Positions 9,062 to 17,421 of a DNA stretch of 52,233 nt are shown in pieces. The notes beneath the pieces are model-generated. The model did not search any database, had not been told where the DNA came from, and saw only the letters and a program-made list of their open reading frames with translations. How positions within the stretch are numbered: the first letter of the stretch is position 1; every line of letters starts with the position of its first letter. The DNA lies in the NCBI RefSeq assembly GCF_003332305.1, contig NZ_QOIO01000043.1, positions 1 to 52,233 of the forward strand. Direction: 5' to 3'. This DNA comes from Microvirga aerophila (GTDB lineage: Bacteria > Pseudomonadota > Alphaproteobacteria > Rhizobiales > Beijerinckiaceae). The position numbers were made by a program, and so were the translations under genes.

Positions 9062-9625
9062 TTAGAGCTCGACGTCGCCTGCCTCAGCCAGAGCCGCGCC
9101 GACCTCGAGTCCGAGATCGTCGAGGTTGGTCTCCTCGCGGGTGGTGACGGCTTCGCCGCGCGCCTGACGCTCAGCCTCTTCAGGGCTACGGGCGACGTTG
9201 ATCGTCACCTGAACCTCGACCTCCGGATGGAGCGAGACCGGCACATTGTGCAGGCCGAGCGTCTTGATCGGCTGGTTGAGGACGACCTGGCTGCGGTCGA
9301 CCGTGAAGCCGCCAGCCGTCATGATCTCGGCGAGGTCGCGGGTGGAGACCGAACCGTAGAGCACTCCGGACTCGCCAGCCTGGCGGATGATGCTGAAGCT
9401 CTGGCCGTTCAGCTTCTCGCCGACCGCTTCCGCTTCCTTACGGCGCTCGAGGTTGCGGGCCTCGAGCTGGGCGCGCTGGGTCTCGAAATGCTCCTTGTTG
9501 GCCTTGGTGGCGCGCAGCGCCTTACCGCGGGACAGAAGGAAGTTGCGGGCGTAGCCCGGACGAACCTTCACGGTTTCGCCCATTTGGCCGAGCTTCGCGA
9601 CGCGCTCGAGAAGGATCACTTCCAT
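9062..9625 (-). CDS. rplI: 50S ribosomal protein L9
   Basis: A 187-residue large-subunit protein. The N-terminal domain begins MEVILLERVAKLGQMGETV and has the signature VRPGYARNFLL; a long connecting helix (KANKEHFETQRAQLEARN) leads to the C-terminal rRNA-binding domain. The acidic tail after residue 150 makes it longer than the E. coli protein (about 149), as is common in alphaproteobacteria. It is the last gene of the rpsF-rpsR-DUF2232-rplI cluster. Confidence 0.98.
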   Translation of the reverse strand: MEVILLERVAKLGQMGETVKVRPGYARNFLLSRGKALRATKANKEHFETQRAQLEARNLERRKEAEAVGEKLNGQSFSIIRQAGESGVLYGSVSTRDLAEIMTAGGFTVDRSQVVLNQPIKTLGLHNVPVSLHPEVEVQVTINVARSPEEAERQARGEAVTTREETNLDDLGLEVGAALAEAGDVEL

Positions 9626-9650
9626 TGGTTTTCTCCTTTAATGTTTGTGA

Positions 9651-10616
9651 TCAGGTTGAAAGAGTTGGAGGTTGTTTTGGGCCTGATCGTCCAAAACGGC
9701 GGCGCAGCCCAAAGACCGTGTCGGCAATGCCGAACAACGAGAGGGCGACCACGAGGATGCCCTGAGTCATGAGGACGAGCAGGTACACGCCCGTCAGAAG
9801 GAACGGCCGTCCCGGCTTGCCCCGGGTCCGATCGTGAATGGCCGCCAGCCCCTGAAGGGCGAAGGCCGTGAAAAGCGCTCCGGCAAGTGCGGAGGCGAAA
9901 ACGCTGATGAAGCCGTCGAAGAACGCTGCCAGAAGAACGGCGACGACCAGGAGAACGCTGATCGAGCGCGGCATCTGGAGTTCCGATACTGTGGGCCAGG
10001 GACGGGGCAGTCGCTTCGAAATGGAAACGATTCTCGCCGCAGCCCATAGATAGAGCGCCAGGACAGTGGTGAACCCCTGGGCGGACAGGAAGGGCGTGAA
10101 GCTCGCAACTACATCGATGAACCCGCTTCGGGTCTCTGCGTCGAGGCTGCTCTGGCTTGCGGGAAATTGCAGGTTGACGAACGCTTCCGCGATCTCGCGG
10201 GCATTCTGGTAATACGCCGCGTAGTCGCCACGCGTGGACATGATGGCGGTGGCCATGATGGTCAGCGCCGCCGTTCCGGCCACCCATGCCAGCAGCCGTC
10301 CTGTCGGATACCATTCGATGGCCCCATCCGGCTCCGGGCGTCCGAGCAGGGCCAGATAGGCGAGCCACCAGGCCGGCAATGCGGTGATCACCGCGAACGC
10401 CAAGCCGCTGAGGGGTGAAATGAAGGCCGCAATCGCGAGGCCGCCCACCACTGCCGCCACGAGGCCGGAACGATGGTTCCAGCCGAGCGAAACGATGAGG
10501 ACCGGGATGGGGGCGAGCAGATACAGGATGGCGGCCAGCGGAGTCGCCTTGACGACCACTGCCGTGAGAAGGGCCGAGACGAGGCCCGCGCCTATGCCTG
10601 AAACAATAAAATTCAT
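9651..10616 (-). CDS. DUF2232 family multi-pass membrane protein
   Basis: A 321-residue, very hydrophobic protein with roughly eight membrane segments (for example GAGLVSALLTAVVVKATPLA at the N-terminus and the MTQGILVVALSLFGIADTVF segment near the C-terminus). Its place between rpsR and rplI is conserved in alphaproteobacteria and matches the DUF2232 (YybS-like) family. The function is unknown. A start at 10616 gives a first membrane segment immediately, which fits the family. A long open frame at 9616-10665 on the same strand is only its shadow. Confidence 0.88.
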   Translation of the reverse strand: MNFIVSGIGAGLVSALLTAVVVKATPLAAILYLLAPIPVLIVSLGWNHRSGLVAAVVGGLAIAAFISPLSGLAFAVITALPAWWLAYLALLGRPEPDGAIEWYPTGRLLAWVAGTAALTIMATAIMSTRGDYAAYYQNAREIAEAFVNLQFPASQSSLDAETRSGFIDVVASFTPFLSAQGFTTVLALYLWAAARIVSISKRLPRPWPTVSELQMPRSISVLLVVAVLLAAFFDGFISVFASALAGALFTAFALQGLAAIHDRTRGKPGRPFLLTGVYLLVLMTQGILVVALSLFGIADTVFGLRRRFGRSGPKQPPTLST

Positions 10617-10744
10617 GGTCCCGCTGTCCCGCTGCTCTTCGCAGGGTTAGGGGCTTTTGCCCCAACTGACTCGGCGGGATTTCACCGCCGGGCGACGAAA
10701 AGTAGAGGACGGGCCGCGCGAGGCGGCCCGCCGAGGTCTTGGTC

Positions 10745-10996
10745 TTAGCGGATCACGTAGGGCAGGAGGCCCAGGAAGCGCGCGCGCTTGATCGCCTGGG
10801 CGAGCTCACGCTGCTTCTTGGCCGACACGGCCGTGATGCGCGAAGGAACGATCTTGCCGCGCTCCGAGATGTAGCGGGACAGAAGCTTCGTGTCCTTGTA
10901 GTCGATCTTCGGAGCGTTCGGGCCCGAGAACGGGCAGGTCTTGCGACGACGGAAGAAGGGGCGGCGACCGCCGCCTGCACCAGCACCAGCTGCCAT
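10745..10996 (-). CDS. rpsR: 30S ribosomal protein S18
   Basis: An 83-residue small-subunit protein, recognised by FFRRRKTCPFSG, the IDYKDTKLLSRYISERGKI core and SRITAVSAKKQRELAQAIKR. It binds as a heterodimer with S6, whose gene lies 2 bases upstream. The Gly/Ala-rich N-terminus is short and the length is normal. Confidence 0.98.
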   Translation of the reverse strand: MAAGAGAGGGRRPFFRRRKTCPFSGPNAPKIDYKDTKLLSRYISERGKIVPSRITAVSAKKQRELAQAIKRARFLGLLPYVIR

Positions 10997-10998
10997 GA

Positions 10999-11397
10999 TT
11001 AAGCCTCCTCGCCTTCGTTGCCGTCAAAACCGGTGTCGCGTTCGCGACGCTCACGGTCCTTGCGCTCGTCACGATCGCGCTTCTGCATCATCACCGACGG
11101 CTCGGTCTCGAGCTCTTCGACGCGGATGGTCATGAAGCGCAGGATGTCTTCGCTGATGCTCATCTGACGCTCCATCTCGGCAAGAGCCGGGGCGGGAGCG
11201 TTGATGTTGAACATCGTGAAGTGAGCCTTGCGGTTCTTCTTGATGCGGTAGGCGAGGGACTTGACGCCCCACATCTCGGTCTTCTCGACCGTGCCACCGT
11301 TCTGCTCGATAACGCCCTTGTACTGGTCGACCATCGCTTCGACCTGCTGGGACGTGACGTCCTGGCGAGCCATAAAGATATGCTCATAGAGAGGCAT
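10999..11397 (-). CDS. rpsF: 30S ribosomal protein S6
   Basis: A 132-residue small-subunit protein: MPLYEHIFMARQDVTSQQVE at the start, WGVKSLAYRIKKNRKAHF in the core, and a highly charged Arg/Asp/Glu tail (RDRDERKDRERRERD) typical of alphaproteobacterial S6. First gene of the S6-S18 operon. The promoter must lie in the 429-base gap upstream, part of which is a palindromic repeat. Confidence 0.98.
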   Translation of the reverse strand: MPLYEHIFMARQDVTSQQVEAMVDQYKGVIEQNGGTVEKTEMWGVKSLAYRIKKNRKAHFTMFNINAPAPALAEMERQMSISEDILRFMTIRVEELETEPSVMMQKRDRDERKDRERRERDTGFDGNEGEEA

Positions 11398-11826
11398 AGT
11401 GGGCCTTTCTCACGTTTGGGTTCAGGCTTTGGCTTCTCAACGGATGCCTTGAGCCGGTTTCGCGCGTCCGATCGGCGCCAAGCCCTTCGAGCCTGCAAGG
11501 CCCGAGCGGTTGTCGAAGGCGGAGACACCGGACGACGGGACTTCGAAAAGCCCCTGCATGGAGAACATGCCGTCCGTTCAGCCCCCGGCCGGAGCGAACG
11601 CGAAGCGGCGGCTATAGTCGATTTCGCTCATAAGGGCAATACATAACGAGCTCCAAGGAAAGCTCACGAGCAAGCGCTCCGCGAAGATAAGTTTCGAGAG
11701 CGCTGATTTAGTGCGCTGCTCGCCCACAACTATTGGGCGGTGGACGCACCACTCCGACACAAATTATATGATACATTGTTGCAAACAAGGTTGTGCAAAT
11801 CTGTAAGTCACAATAGGAAAACATTC
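11398..11826. other. Divergent intergenic region with a palindromic repeat
   Basis: This gap of 429 bases lies between rpsF (leftward) and a calcium-binding protein gene (rightward). Its left part (11481-11604) is one copy of a diverged intergenic repeat. The right part is more A+T rich and must hold promoters for both directions. A dyad TTGCA-N10-TGCAA (11779-11798) stands about 30 bases before the rightward start and could be a regulator site. Apparent short open frames here lack ribosome binding sites and were not called. Confidence 0.6.
11481..11604. repeat. REP-like intergenic repeat, copy A
   Basis: It begins AGCCCTTCGAG and contains an inverted pair CCTTCGA ... TCGAAGG about 22 bases apart. 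Hand alignment with 13011-13136 shows about 85% identity over the first 60 bases and weaker similarity after that. The two copies stand in the same orientation on either side of the frameshifted calcium-binding gene. Confidence 0.65.
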
Positions 11827-12854
11827 ATGACGATCTACAAAATTCATGCTGGCAACTCGATCGACAAGTATTCGACCGGCAGCAGTCCAGGCTTGACGCT
11901 GAAGCAGTACGATGTCCTTCGCGTTGAGGCCGATGGCTACATCATGGTCCGAGGAAAGTATGCGCCTGCGGTGAGCTCATCATGGAATCCCATGGGAATT
12001 GAGGTGTACATTAACGGCTCAGTCGTTAGTGCCCTTGGGCATGGCATTGACCTGGCTCCACCTCACGAAAGCCCGGGCACGAATTATGTAACCGTTGGAA
12101 CGACCGGCTTCGTCCAAGGGGACCTTTCCAACGGCGGGATCGGCGTCAGGAATGCCTTTGGCACTATCACCAACCATGGTGTTATTGTTGGAGATATAGG
12201 TGTTCAATTTTCCCAAACCTTTTATAATGGCCCCAAGCTCCTTGTGAACACCGGCGAAATCAACGGCACTTCATTCGCTATCAGGGGCAGCTCCATATAC
12301 GACTATGTCGAGAACGATGGCGGCGTTATCAACGGAACCGTCGATCTCAGGGACGGCAACGATACGTTCGTCATGAAGGGAGGGCGCAGCACCTCCACGG
12401 TCTTCCTCGGTCGCGGCAATGATATTGCTGCTGCTACGGCAAGTTATACGACCCCGGATACAGCTATAAAATCGACGGCGGTGAAGGGAACGATTCCCTC
12501 ATGGGCGGCATAGGAAACGACACCTTGGTCGGTGGATCCGGTCAGGATTCGTTCTTTTTCGACGCTGTAGGCGGATCGAGCTCCGATGTCATTGCCGACT
12601 TCTACTCCCCAGAAGACAGCATCCGTTTGTATACATCGCGGTTCTCAAGTCTGACTCCGGGCGCACTCCAGTTTCTTGCCAGCAGTGAGGATGAGCTGAA
12701 CGGGGCTGGGATCATCTATGATATGCAGCGGGGGGCACTCCTTTACGATACTGACGGAGCCGGCGGTTTGGCCGCTGAGATGTTTGCTCAGGTTGTCTAC
12801 GGAACGCGAATAGCCGCGGACGATTTTCAGATCTTCTCTGGACTTGCCTATTAA
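11827..12854 (+). pseudogene. Calcium-binding beta-roll protein, frameshifted
   Basis: Two open frames belong to one gene. The first, from ATG 11827 (MTIYKIHAGNSIDKYSTG) to a stop at 12511-12513, is a beta-rich repeat region ending VDLRDGNDTFVMKGGR and FLGRGNDIAAA. The second, entered near 12434, reads YGKLYDPGYSYKIDGGEGND and continues through GGIGNDTLVGGSGQDSFFFD to DDFQIFSGLAY. One missing base near 12433-12436 explains the break: restoring a T after GCT GCT GCT rejoins the RTX repeats perfectly. The C-terminal block resembles the other two secreted proteins of the window, so type I secretion is likely for an intact copy. Base composition is visibly less G+C rich than that of the neighbours. 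A sequencing error cannot be excluded. Confidence 0.75.
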
Positions 12855-13170
12855 GGATTGTTTGAGGCTAGGGTCGTTTTAGGCCTCAATCACTGGCGGC
12901 AGGGCTGATTGTCCTGCCGCGATTTATCGTGATGAACTATTGGATAGTTTTCTTGATTGAAGCTCGGGCGGAATGCGGTGAGCTCGTTTTGCCCATCCGA
13001 CAGGCCGCCTAGCCCTTCGAGTCTGCGAGGCCGAGCGATTGTCGAGGGCTTAGATACCGAACGACGAGACTAATCGAGACCGTGGACGGAAGACTACGCC
13101 GTATGTTTCATCCCAGCCGGAGGGAGCACGACGGCTTGAGAAGGCAAGGGATTGGTTCGCTCCCCTTGGG
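12855..13170. other. Intergenic region, 316 bases
   Basis: It holds repeat copy B (13011-13136) and no credible gene. The first 150 bases, after the calcium-binding gene, contain CTGGCGGCAGGG ... CCTGCCGCGA, which could form a weak hairpin but has no T-run where a terminator would need it. Confidence 0.5.
13011..13136. repeat. REP-like intergenic repeat, copy B
   Basis: Direct repeat of 11481-11604 with shared blocks AGCCCTTCGAG, CCGAGCG, TTGTCGA and ACGACG. It keeps the inverted pair (CCCTTCGA ... TCGAGGG) despite base changes, which suggests the hairpin is what is conserved. Confidence 0.65.
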
Positions 13171-13434
13171 TCAGCTAAAGCCTATGGCTACGAAAACTGG
13201 AATGACCGCAAGGACCAAGGCCAGCGGCAGCCACCGCCCCCTGTAGACAAAGATTCCGGCCGGTAAGGTGAAGATGCAAAAGAACAGCGTCGCCGTAAAA
13301 CCGTATCCAAATGCCAGTGCTTCTCCCAAGGCGTCGGACGACGTCGCGATGGCGGCCACGAGCAGCCAAAGCCACAACAAGGTCCCGAGTCCAACGAGAA
13401 TCGCCGCCAGTCCACGTAGTATGATCTGGATCAT
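13171..13434 (-). CDS. Small hypothetical membrane protein
   Basis: An 87-residue protein consisting almost entirely of three hydrophobic segments: RGLAAILVGLGTLLWLWLLV, a middle segment with FGYGFTATLFFCIFTLPAGI, and LPLALVLAVIPVFVAIGF at the end. I do not recognise a family. Hydrophobicity and a plausible ATG support a real small inner-membrane protein. It stands alone between repeat copy B and the divergent pdxJ, so there is no functional context. Confidence 0.55.
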   Translation of the reverse strand: MIQIILRGLAAILVGLGTLLWLWLLVAAIATSSDALGEALAFGYGFTATLFFCIFTLPAGIFVYRGRWLPLALVLAVIPVFVAIGFS

Positions 13435-13571
13435 GAAAGCCCCTGACTGTTCGGTCGTGATTGATATAAAGTATCATTTAAGATGTCAAAGCTCGGCATT
13501 GCCGCCGAGCATATGTATGATCGGCACCAGGGAAGGCTGGTCAGAGCATGGCTTTAAGCTAAAACAAGCCT

Positions 13572-14318
13572 ATGAAAGCCCAACCCCTGCGCCTCGGCGT
13601 CAACATCGACCACGTCGCCACCGTCCGGAATGCCCGCGGCGGGCCTCATCCCGATCCGATCCGGGCAGCCCATCTTGCTGTCCTGGCAGGCGCGGACGGC
13701 ATTACGGCCCATCTGCGGGAGGATCGCCGTCATATCCGGGACCAGGACATGGAGCGGTTGAAGCGCCAGCTCTTCGTGCCGCTCAACTTCGAAATGGCCG
13801 CAACGCCCGAGATGATCTCCCTCGCAATTGCCCTTCATCCTCATGCGGCGTGCCTTGTGCCTGAAAAGCGCGAGGAGCGGACGACGGAAGGTGGTTTGGA
13901 TATCATCGGCCAGCATGGGGCTCTGCGCCCGGCCATCCGGGAGCTCAAAGAAGCAGGCATCCGCGTCTCCCTCTTCGTCGAGCCCGAGACCGAGGTGATG
14001 GACGCTGCTTGCGAGCTCGGCGCGCCCGTGGTCGAGCTGCATACGGGGACCTATTGCGAGGCAAATGACGAGGAGGAGCAGGCTCACGAACTCGAGCGCC
14101 TGCGCCGCGCCGCCGAGCACGGGGCCAAGATCGGGCTCGAGATCCATGCAGGCCATGGCCTGAACCTCGACAACGTGCGCCCGGTAGCCGCCATCCCTCA
14201 GATCGTCGAGCTCAATATCGGCCATTTCCTCATCGGCGAGGCTATTTTCCTCGGGCTCGAGGAGGCGGTGCGCTGCATGAGGGTGGCGATGGACGAGGGG
14301 CGCGCCCAAATAGCTTAG
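13572..14318 (+). CDS. pdxJ: Pyridoxine 5'-phosphate synthase
   Basis: A 248-residue TIM-barrel enzyme joining 1-deoxyxylulose 5-phosphate and 3-amino-2-oxopropyl phosphate to make pyridoxine 5'-phosphate, the last ring-forming step of vitamin B6 synthesis. The signature RLGVNIDHVATVRNARGG is at residues 7-24. Further family motifs are GADGITAHLREDRRHI, PEKREERTTEGGLD and IHAGHGLN. It is the first gene of the run pdxJ-acpS-lepB-rnc-era. The ribosome binding site is weak. Confidence 0.98.
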   Translation: MKAQPLRLGVNIDHVATVRNARGGPHPDPIRAAHLAVLAGADGITAHLREDRRHIRDQDMERLKRQLFVPLNFEMAATPEMISLAIALHPHAACLVPEKREERTTEGGLDIIGQHGALRPAIRELKEAGIRVSLFVEPETEVMDAACELGAPVVELHTGTYCEANDEEEQAHELERLRRAAEHGAKIGLEIHAGHGLNLDNVRPVAAIPQIVELNIGHFLIGEAIFLGLEEAVRCMRVAMDEGRAQIA

Positions 14319-14392
14319 GAAACAATCGTGTTGTCTCCGACGCCTCGCTTCGCCGGGAACGACAGCGAAATCGCCTCCAACAAGGACCTCCC

Positions 14393-14794
14393 ATGATTCT
14401 CGGCATCGGGTCGGATCTCTGCGACATCCGTCGCATCGAGCGTTCCATCGAACGTTTCGGGGATCGCTTCACCCATCGCATCTTCACCGAGGGCGAACGC
14501 GCCCGGAGCGACCGGCGCGCCGCGCGGGCGCCGTCCTATGCCCGACGGTTCGCCGCCAAGGAAGCCTGCGCGAAGGCCCTTGGTACGGGCCTCAGTCATG
14601 GAGTCTTCTGGCGGGATATGGAAGTCGTCAATCTTCCCACCGGACAGCCGACCCTCCGCCTGTCGGGAGGGGCGCTGGAGCGTTTGCGGGGCATGACGCC
14701 CGCCGGCCATGAGGCCGTGCTCCACGTTTCCCTGACGGACGATCCGCCGCTGGCTCAGGCCTTCGTCATAATCGAGGCTCGCCCCAAAAAGTGA
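14393..14794 (+). CDS. acpS: Holo-[acyl-carrier-protein] synthase
   Basis: A 133-residue enzyme transferring 4'-phosphopantetheine from CoA to acyl carrier protein. The N-terminal motif ILGIGSDLCDIRRIE supplies the metal-binding Asp, and ARRFAAKEACAKALGTG carries the catalytic Glu/Lys helix. The length is usual. An AAGGA ribosome binding site lies 6 bases before the ATG. It shares the run with pdxJ and lepB. Confidence 0.97.
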   Translation: MILGIGSDLCDIRRIERSIERFGDRFTHRIFTEGERARSDRRAARAPSYARRFAAKEACAKALGTGLSHGVFWRDMEVVNLPTGQPTLRLSGGALERLRGMTPAGHEAVLHVSLTDDPPLAQAFVIIEARPKK

Positions 14795-14894
14795 ATAAGG
14801 CTGCGTTGCGGCAGGCCTCGGGTTGGGATAGACCCCCGCAACGACTTGAGACGGCTCCAAAGCCATCGCATCCCTCAAGCATGGATCGATTTAC

Positions 14895-15671
14895 GTGAAC
14901 GACAACGCCAAGAAATACGTGGGCGACGGCGTCAGGAAGGACGAGGGGGGGATTTGGGAGACCGTCAAGGTCATCATCCAGGCCCTCCTGATTGCTGTTG
15001 TTGTCCGCACCGTCCTGTTCCAGCCTTTCAACATCCCGTCGGGCTCCCTCATCCCGACATTGCTGATCGGCGATTACCTGTTCGTCTCCAAATACTCCTA
15101 CGGATACTCGAAGCATTCGATCCCCTTCAGCCCACCCGTCTTCTCGGGCCGGATCTTCGGGTCCGAGCCGAAGCGCGGCGACATCGTGGTCTTCAAGCTG
15201 CCGAAGGACAATTCCACTGACTACATCAAGCGCGTAGTCGGGCTTCCGGGTGACAAGATCCAGGTGATCGGGGGCGTGGTCCAGATCAACGGCAAGCCCG
15301 TACAGCGCGAGCGCGTGACGGATTACCAGACAACCGATCTCTACGGTCGCCCGATCTCGGTGCCCCGGTACAAAGAGACCTTCCCGGAAGGTACGTCCCA
15401 CTTCGTCATCGAACGGGACAACGACCGGGGCTACTGGGACAACACGAACGTCTACACGGTCCAGCCCGGTCATTATTTCATGATGGGGGACAACCGGGAC
15501 AACTCCACCGACTCGCGGGACGAGGCCAGCGTCGGCGCGGTTCCGGCGGAAAACCTCGTCGGGCGGGCCGAAATCATCTTCTTCTCGATCGACGAGCGCG
15601 CGTCCCTGTGGCGTCCGTGGGAATGGCCGCAATATATCCGCTGGAACCGCATGTTCGAGCGGATCAAGTAA
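14895..15671 (+). CDS. lepB: Signal peptidase I
   Basis: A 258-residue membrane protease that removes Sec and Tat signal peptides. One N-terminal membrane segment (VKVIIQALLIAVVVRTVLF) is followed by the catalytic Ser in PSGSLIPTLL (about Ser51) and the general-base Lys in DYIKRVVGLPGDK (about Lys112). The box MMGDNRDNSTDSR completes the family signature. The start is a GTG; an ATG at 14881 is out of frame and runs into a stop. Four bases separate it from rnc. Confidence 0.97.
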   Translation: MNDNAKKYVGDGVRKDEGGIWETVKVIIQALLIAVVVRTVLFQPFNIPSGSLIPTLLIGDYLFVSKYSYGYSKHSIPFSPPVFSGRIFGSEPKRGDIVVFKLPKDNSTDYIKRVVGLPGDKIQVIGGVVQINGKPVQRERVTDYQTTDLYGRPISVPRYKETFPEGTSHFVIERDNDRGYWDNTNVYTVQPGHYFMMGDNRDNSTDSRDEASVGAVPAENLVGRAEIIFFSIDERASLWRPWEWPQYIRWNRMFERIK

Positions 15672-15675
15672 TCCC

Positions 15676-16386
15676 GTGGCCAGACGTAAACCAAACCTCG
15701 ACGAACTGCTCACAAGGCTCGAGTACCAATTCGAGCGTCCCGAACTTCTCGAAGAGGCGTTGACCCATGTCAGCGCCCCCAATGCGGGCGGGCAGAGCTA
15801 CCAACGGCTGGAATTTCTCGGCGACCGTGTTCTCGGGCTTGCCATAGCTGAAATGCTCTACCGGGCCTTCCCGGGCGCGCCGGAGGGCGAACTTTCCCGG
15901 CGTCTGGCGGAACTCGTGCGGCGCGAGAGCTGCGCCGAGATTGCTCAGTCCTGGGATGTCGGTCCCCATGTGAAGCTCGGCGCTGGGGAGGCGCAGTCCG
16001 GGGAGCGGAAAAACGAGGCCATCCTTGCCGATGTCTGCGAAGCGATCATCGGTGCGGTCTTTCTCGATGGGGGCTATGATGCCGCCCAGAAGTTGATCGA
16101 GCGCTCCTTCAAGGACCTGCTGGCTGCCCCACGCCGTCCGCTGCGCGACCCGAAGAGCGCCTTGCAGGAATGGGCTCAAGCGCAGGGGCTCCCGCCGCCA
16201 ACCTATACGATCGTTGAGCAGACAGGGCCGGACCATGCCCCGCGGTTCCGCGTGATGGTGAAGGTGAAGGGCCAGGAGAGCGATTTCGGGCTCGGCCCAT
16301 CGAAACGCGTTGCGGAACAGGCCGCGGCCCGAAGCCTTCTCTTACGAGAGGGCATATGGACGGAGGAAGAGCATGGCGTCGCCTGA
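15676..16386 (+). CDS. rnc: Ribonuclease III
   Basis: A 236-residue double-strand-specific endoribonuclease for rRNA and mRNA processing. The catalytic signature LEFLGDRVLGL is near residues 45-55, the second acidic site is in NEAILADVCEAIIGAVFLDG, and a double-stranded RNA-binding domain fills residues from about 160 (PKSALQEWAQAQG ... VAEQAAARSLL). It has a GTG start 4 bases after lepB. The end overlaps era by 14 bases, indicating coupled translation. Confidence 0.98.
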   Translation: MARRKPNLDELLTRLEYQFERPELLEEALTHVSAPNAGGQSYQRLEFLGDRVLGLAIAEMLYRAFPGAPEGELSRRLAELVRRESCAEIAQSWDVGPHVKLGAGEAQSGERKNEAILADVCEAIIGAVFLDGGYDAAQKLIERSFKDLLAAPRRPLRDPKSALQEWAQAQGLPPPTYTIVEQTGPDHAPRFRVMVKVKGQESDFGLGPSKRVAEQAAARSLLLREGIWTEEEHGVA

Positions 16387-17287
16387 GGAAACCAACACAA
16401 AGGCCGGCTTCGTCGCCCTGATCGGCGCGCCCAATGCGGGCAAGTCCACGCTGCTCAACTCGCTCGTCGGCTCAAAAGTCTCCATCGTGTCGCGCAAGGT
16501 GCAGACCACCCGCGCGCTGGTGCGCGGCATCGCCATCGAGGGCAAAGCCCAGATCGTGTTCGTCGATACGCCCGGCATCTTCAAGCCCAAGCGTCGGCTC
16601 GACCGGGCCATGGTGACGTCCGCCTGGGGCGGGGCGGCGGATGCGGACGTGGTGGCCTTGCTGCTCGACGTGCGCAAAGGCATCGACGAAGAGGCCGAGG
16701 CGATCCTTGAAAAGATGCCGGAGCTGAAGCGGCCCAAGATCCTAATCCTCAACAAGATCGACCTGATCGAGCGTTCGAAGCTTCTCGAAATGGCCGCGAC
16801 CCTGAACGAGAAGGTGCCCTTCGCCCACACCTTCATGATCTCCGCCCTCAAGGGCGACGGTCTCGAAGCCCTGAAGCGTCACTTGGCCGAGATGATGCCG
16901 GAAGGCCCATGGCTTTATCCAGAAGACCAGATCTCGGATGCGCCCCTGCGGATGCTGGCCGCCGAGATCACCCGCGAGAAGATCTACGAGCGCCTGCACG
17001 AGGAGTTGCCCTACCAGTCCACGGTCGAGACCGATCAATGGCAACCGAGGCCGGACGGATCGATCCGCATCGAGCAGACCGTGTTCGTGGAGCGGGACAG
17101 CCAGCGCAAGATCGTGCTCGGCAAGGGCGGACAGACCATCAAGGCCATCGGACAGGCCGCCCGCAAGGAGATCGCCGAGATCGCCGAAGCCCCGGTTCAT
17201 CTGTTCCTGTTCGTGAAGGTTCGCGAAAACTGGAGCGACGACCCCGAACGCTACCGGGAAATGGGGCTTGAATTCCCGCGCGGGTGA
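16373..17287 (+). CDS. era: GTPase Era
   Basis: A 304-residue GTPase required for 16S rRNA maturation and 30S assembly. The G domain has GAPNAGKST (residues 18-26), DTPG and NKID; the C-terminal KH domain has the RKIVLGKGGQTIKAIG motif. The start was set at 16373 because GGAGGAAGAGC lies directly before this ATG and the protein then begins MASPEETNTKAGFVALIGAP. The open frame runs further upstream inside rnc without support. Confidence 0.98.
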   Translation: MASPEETNTKAGFVALIGAPNAGKSTLLNSLVGSKVSIVSRKVQTTRALVRGIAIEGKAQIVFVDTPGIFKPKRRLDRAMVTSAWGGAADADVVALLLDVRKGIDEEAEAILEKMPELKRPKILILNKIDLIERSKLLEMAATLNEKVPFAHTFMISALKGDGLEALKRHLAEMMPEGPWLYPEDQISDAPLRMLAAEITREKIYERLHEELPYQSTVETDQWQPRPDGSIRIEQTVFVERDSQRKIVLGKGGQTIKAIGQAARKEIAEIAEAPVHLFLFVKVRENWSDDPERYREMGLEFPRG

Positions 17288-17310
17288 ACTCCCGCCCTCC
17301 AAGCTTGTTC

Positions 17311-17353
17311 TAACCTTTAGGTAAGGGTTTTAACCTTTGCCCCGTAAGGGTTT
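17311..17353. promoter_or_regulatory. Tandem imperfect dyad repeats upstream of the cyclase gene
   Basis: Two adjacent units, TAACCTTTAGGTAAGGGTTT (17311-17330) and one with the same outer parts TAACCTTT ... TAAGGGTTT (17331-17353). Each is a near-palindrome (AACCTTT facing AAGGGTT). They lie between era and the cyclase gene, about 70-110 bases before its start. A regulator site or part of a hairpin are both possible. Confidence 0.35.
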
Positions 17354-17421
17354 CGGTAGACGGATGGTCTCGGTGGCCGCCTGCCGGGTAGCGTTGTCTG
17401 TCCCAATGGCGTCGGCTGGAG

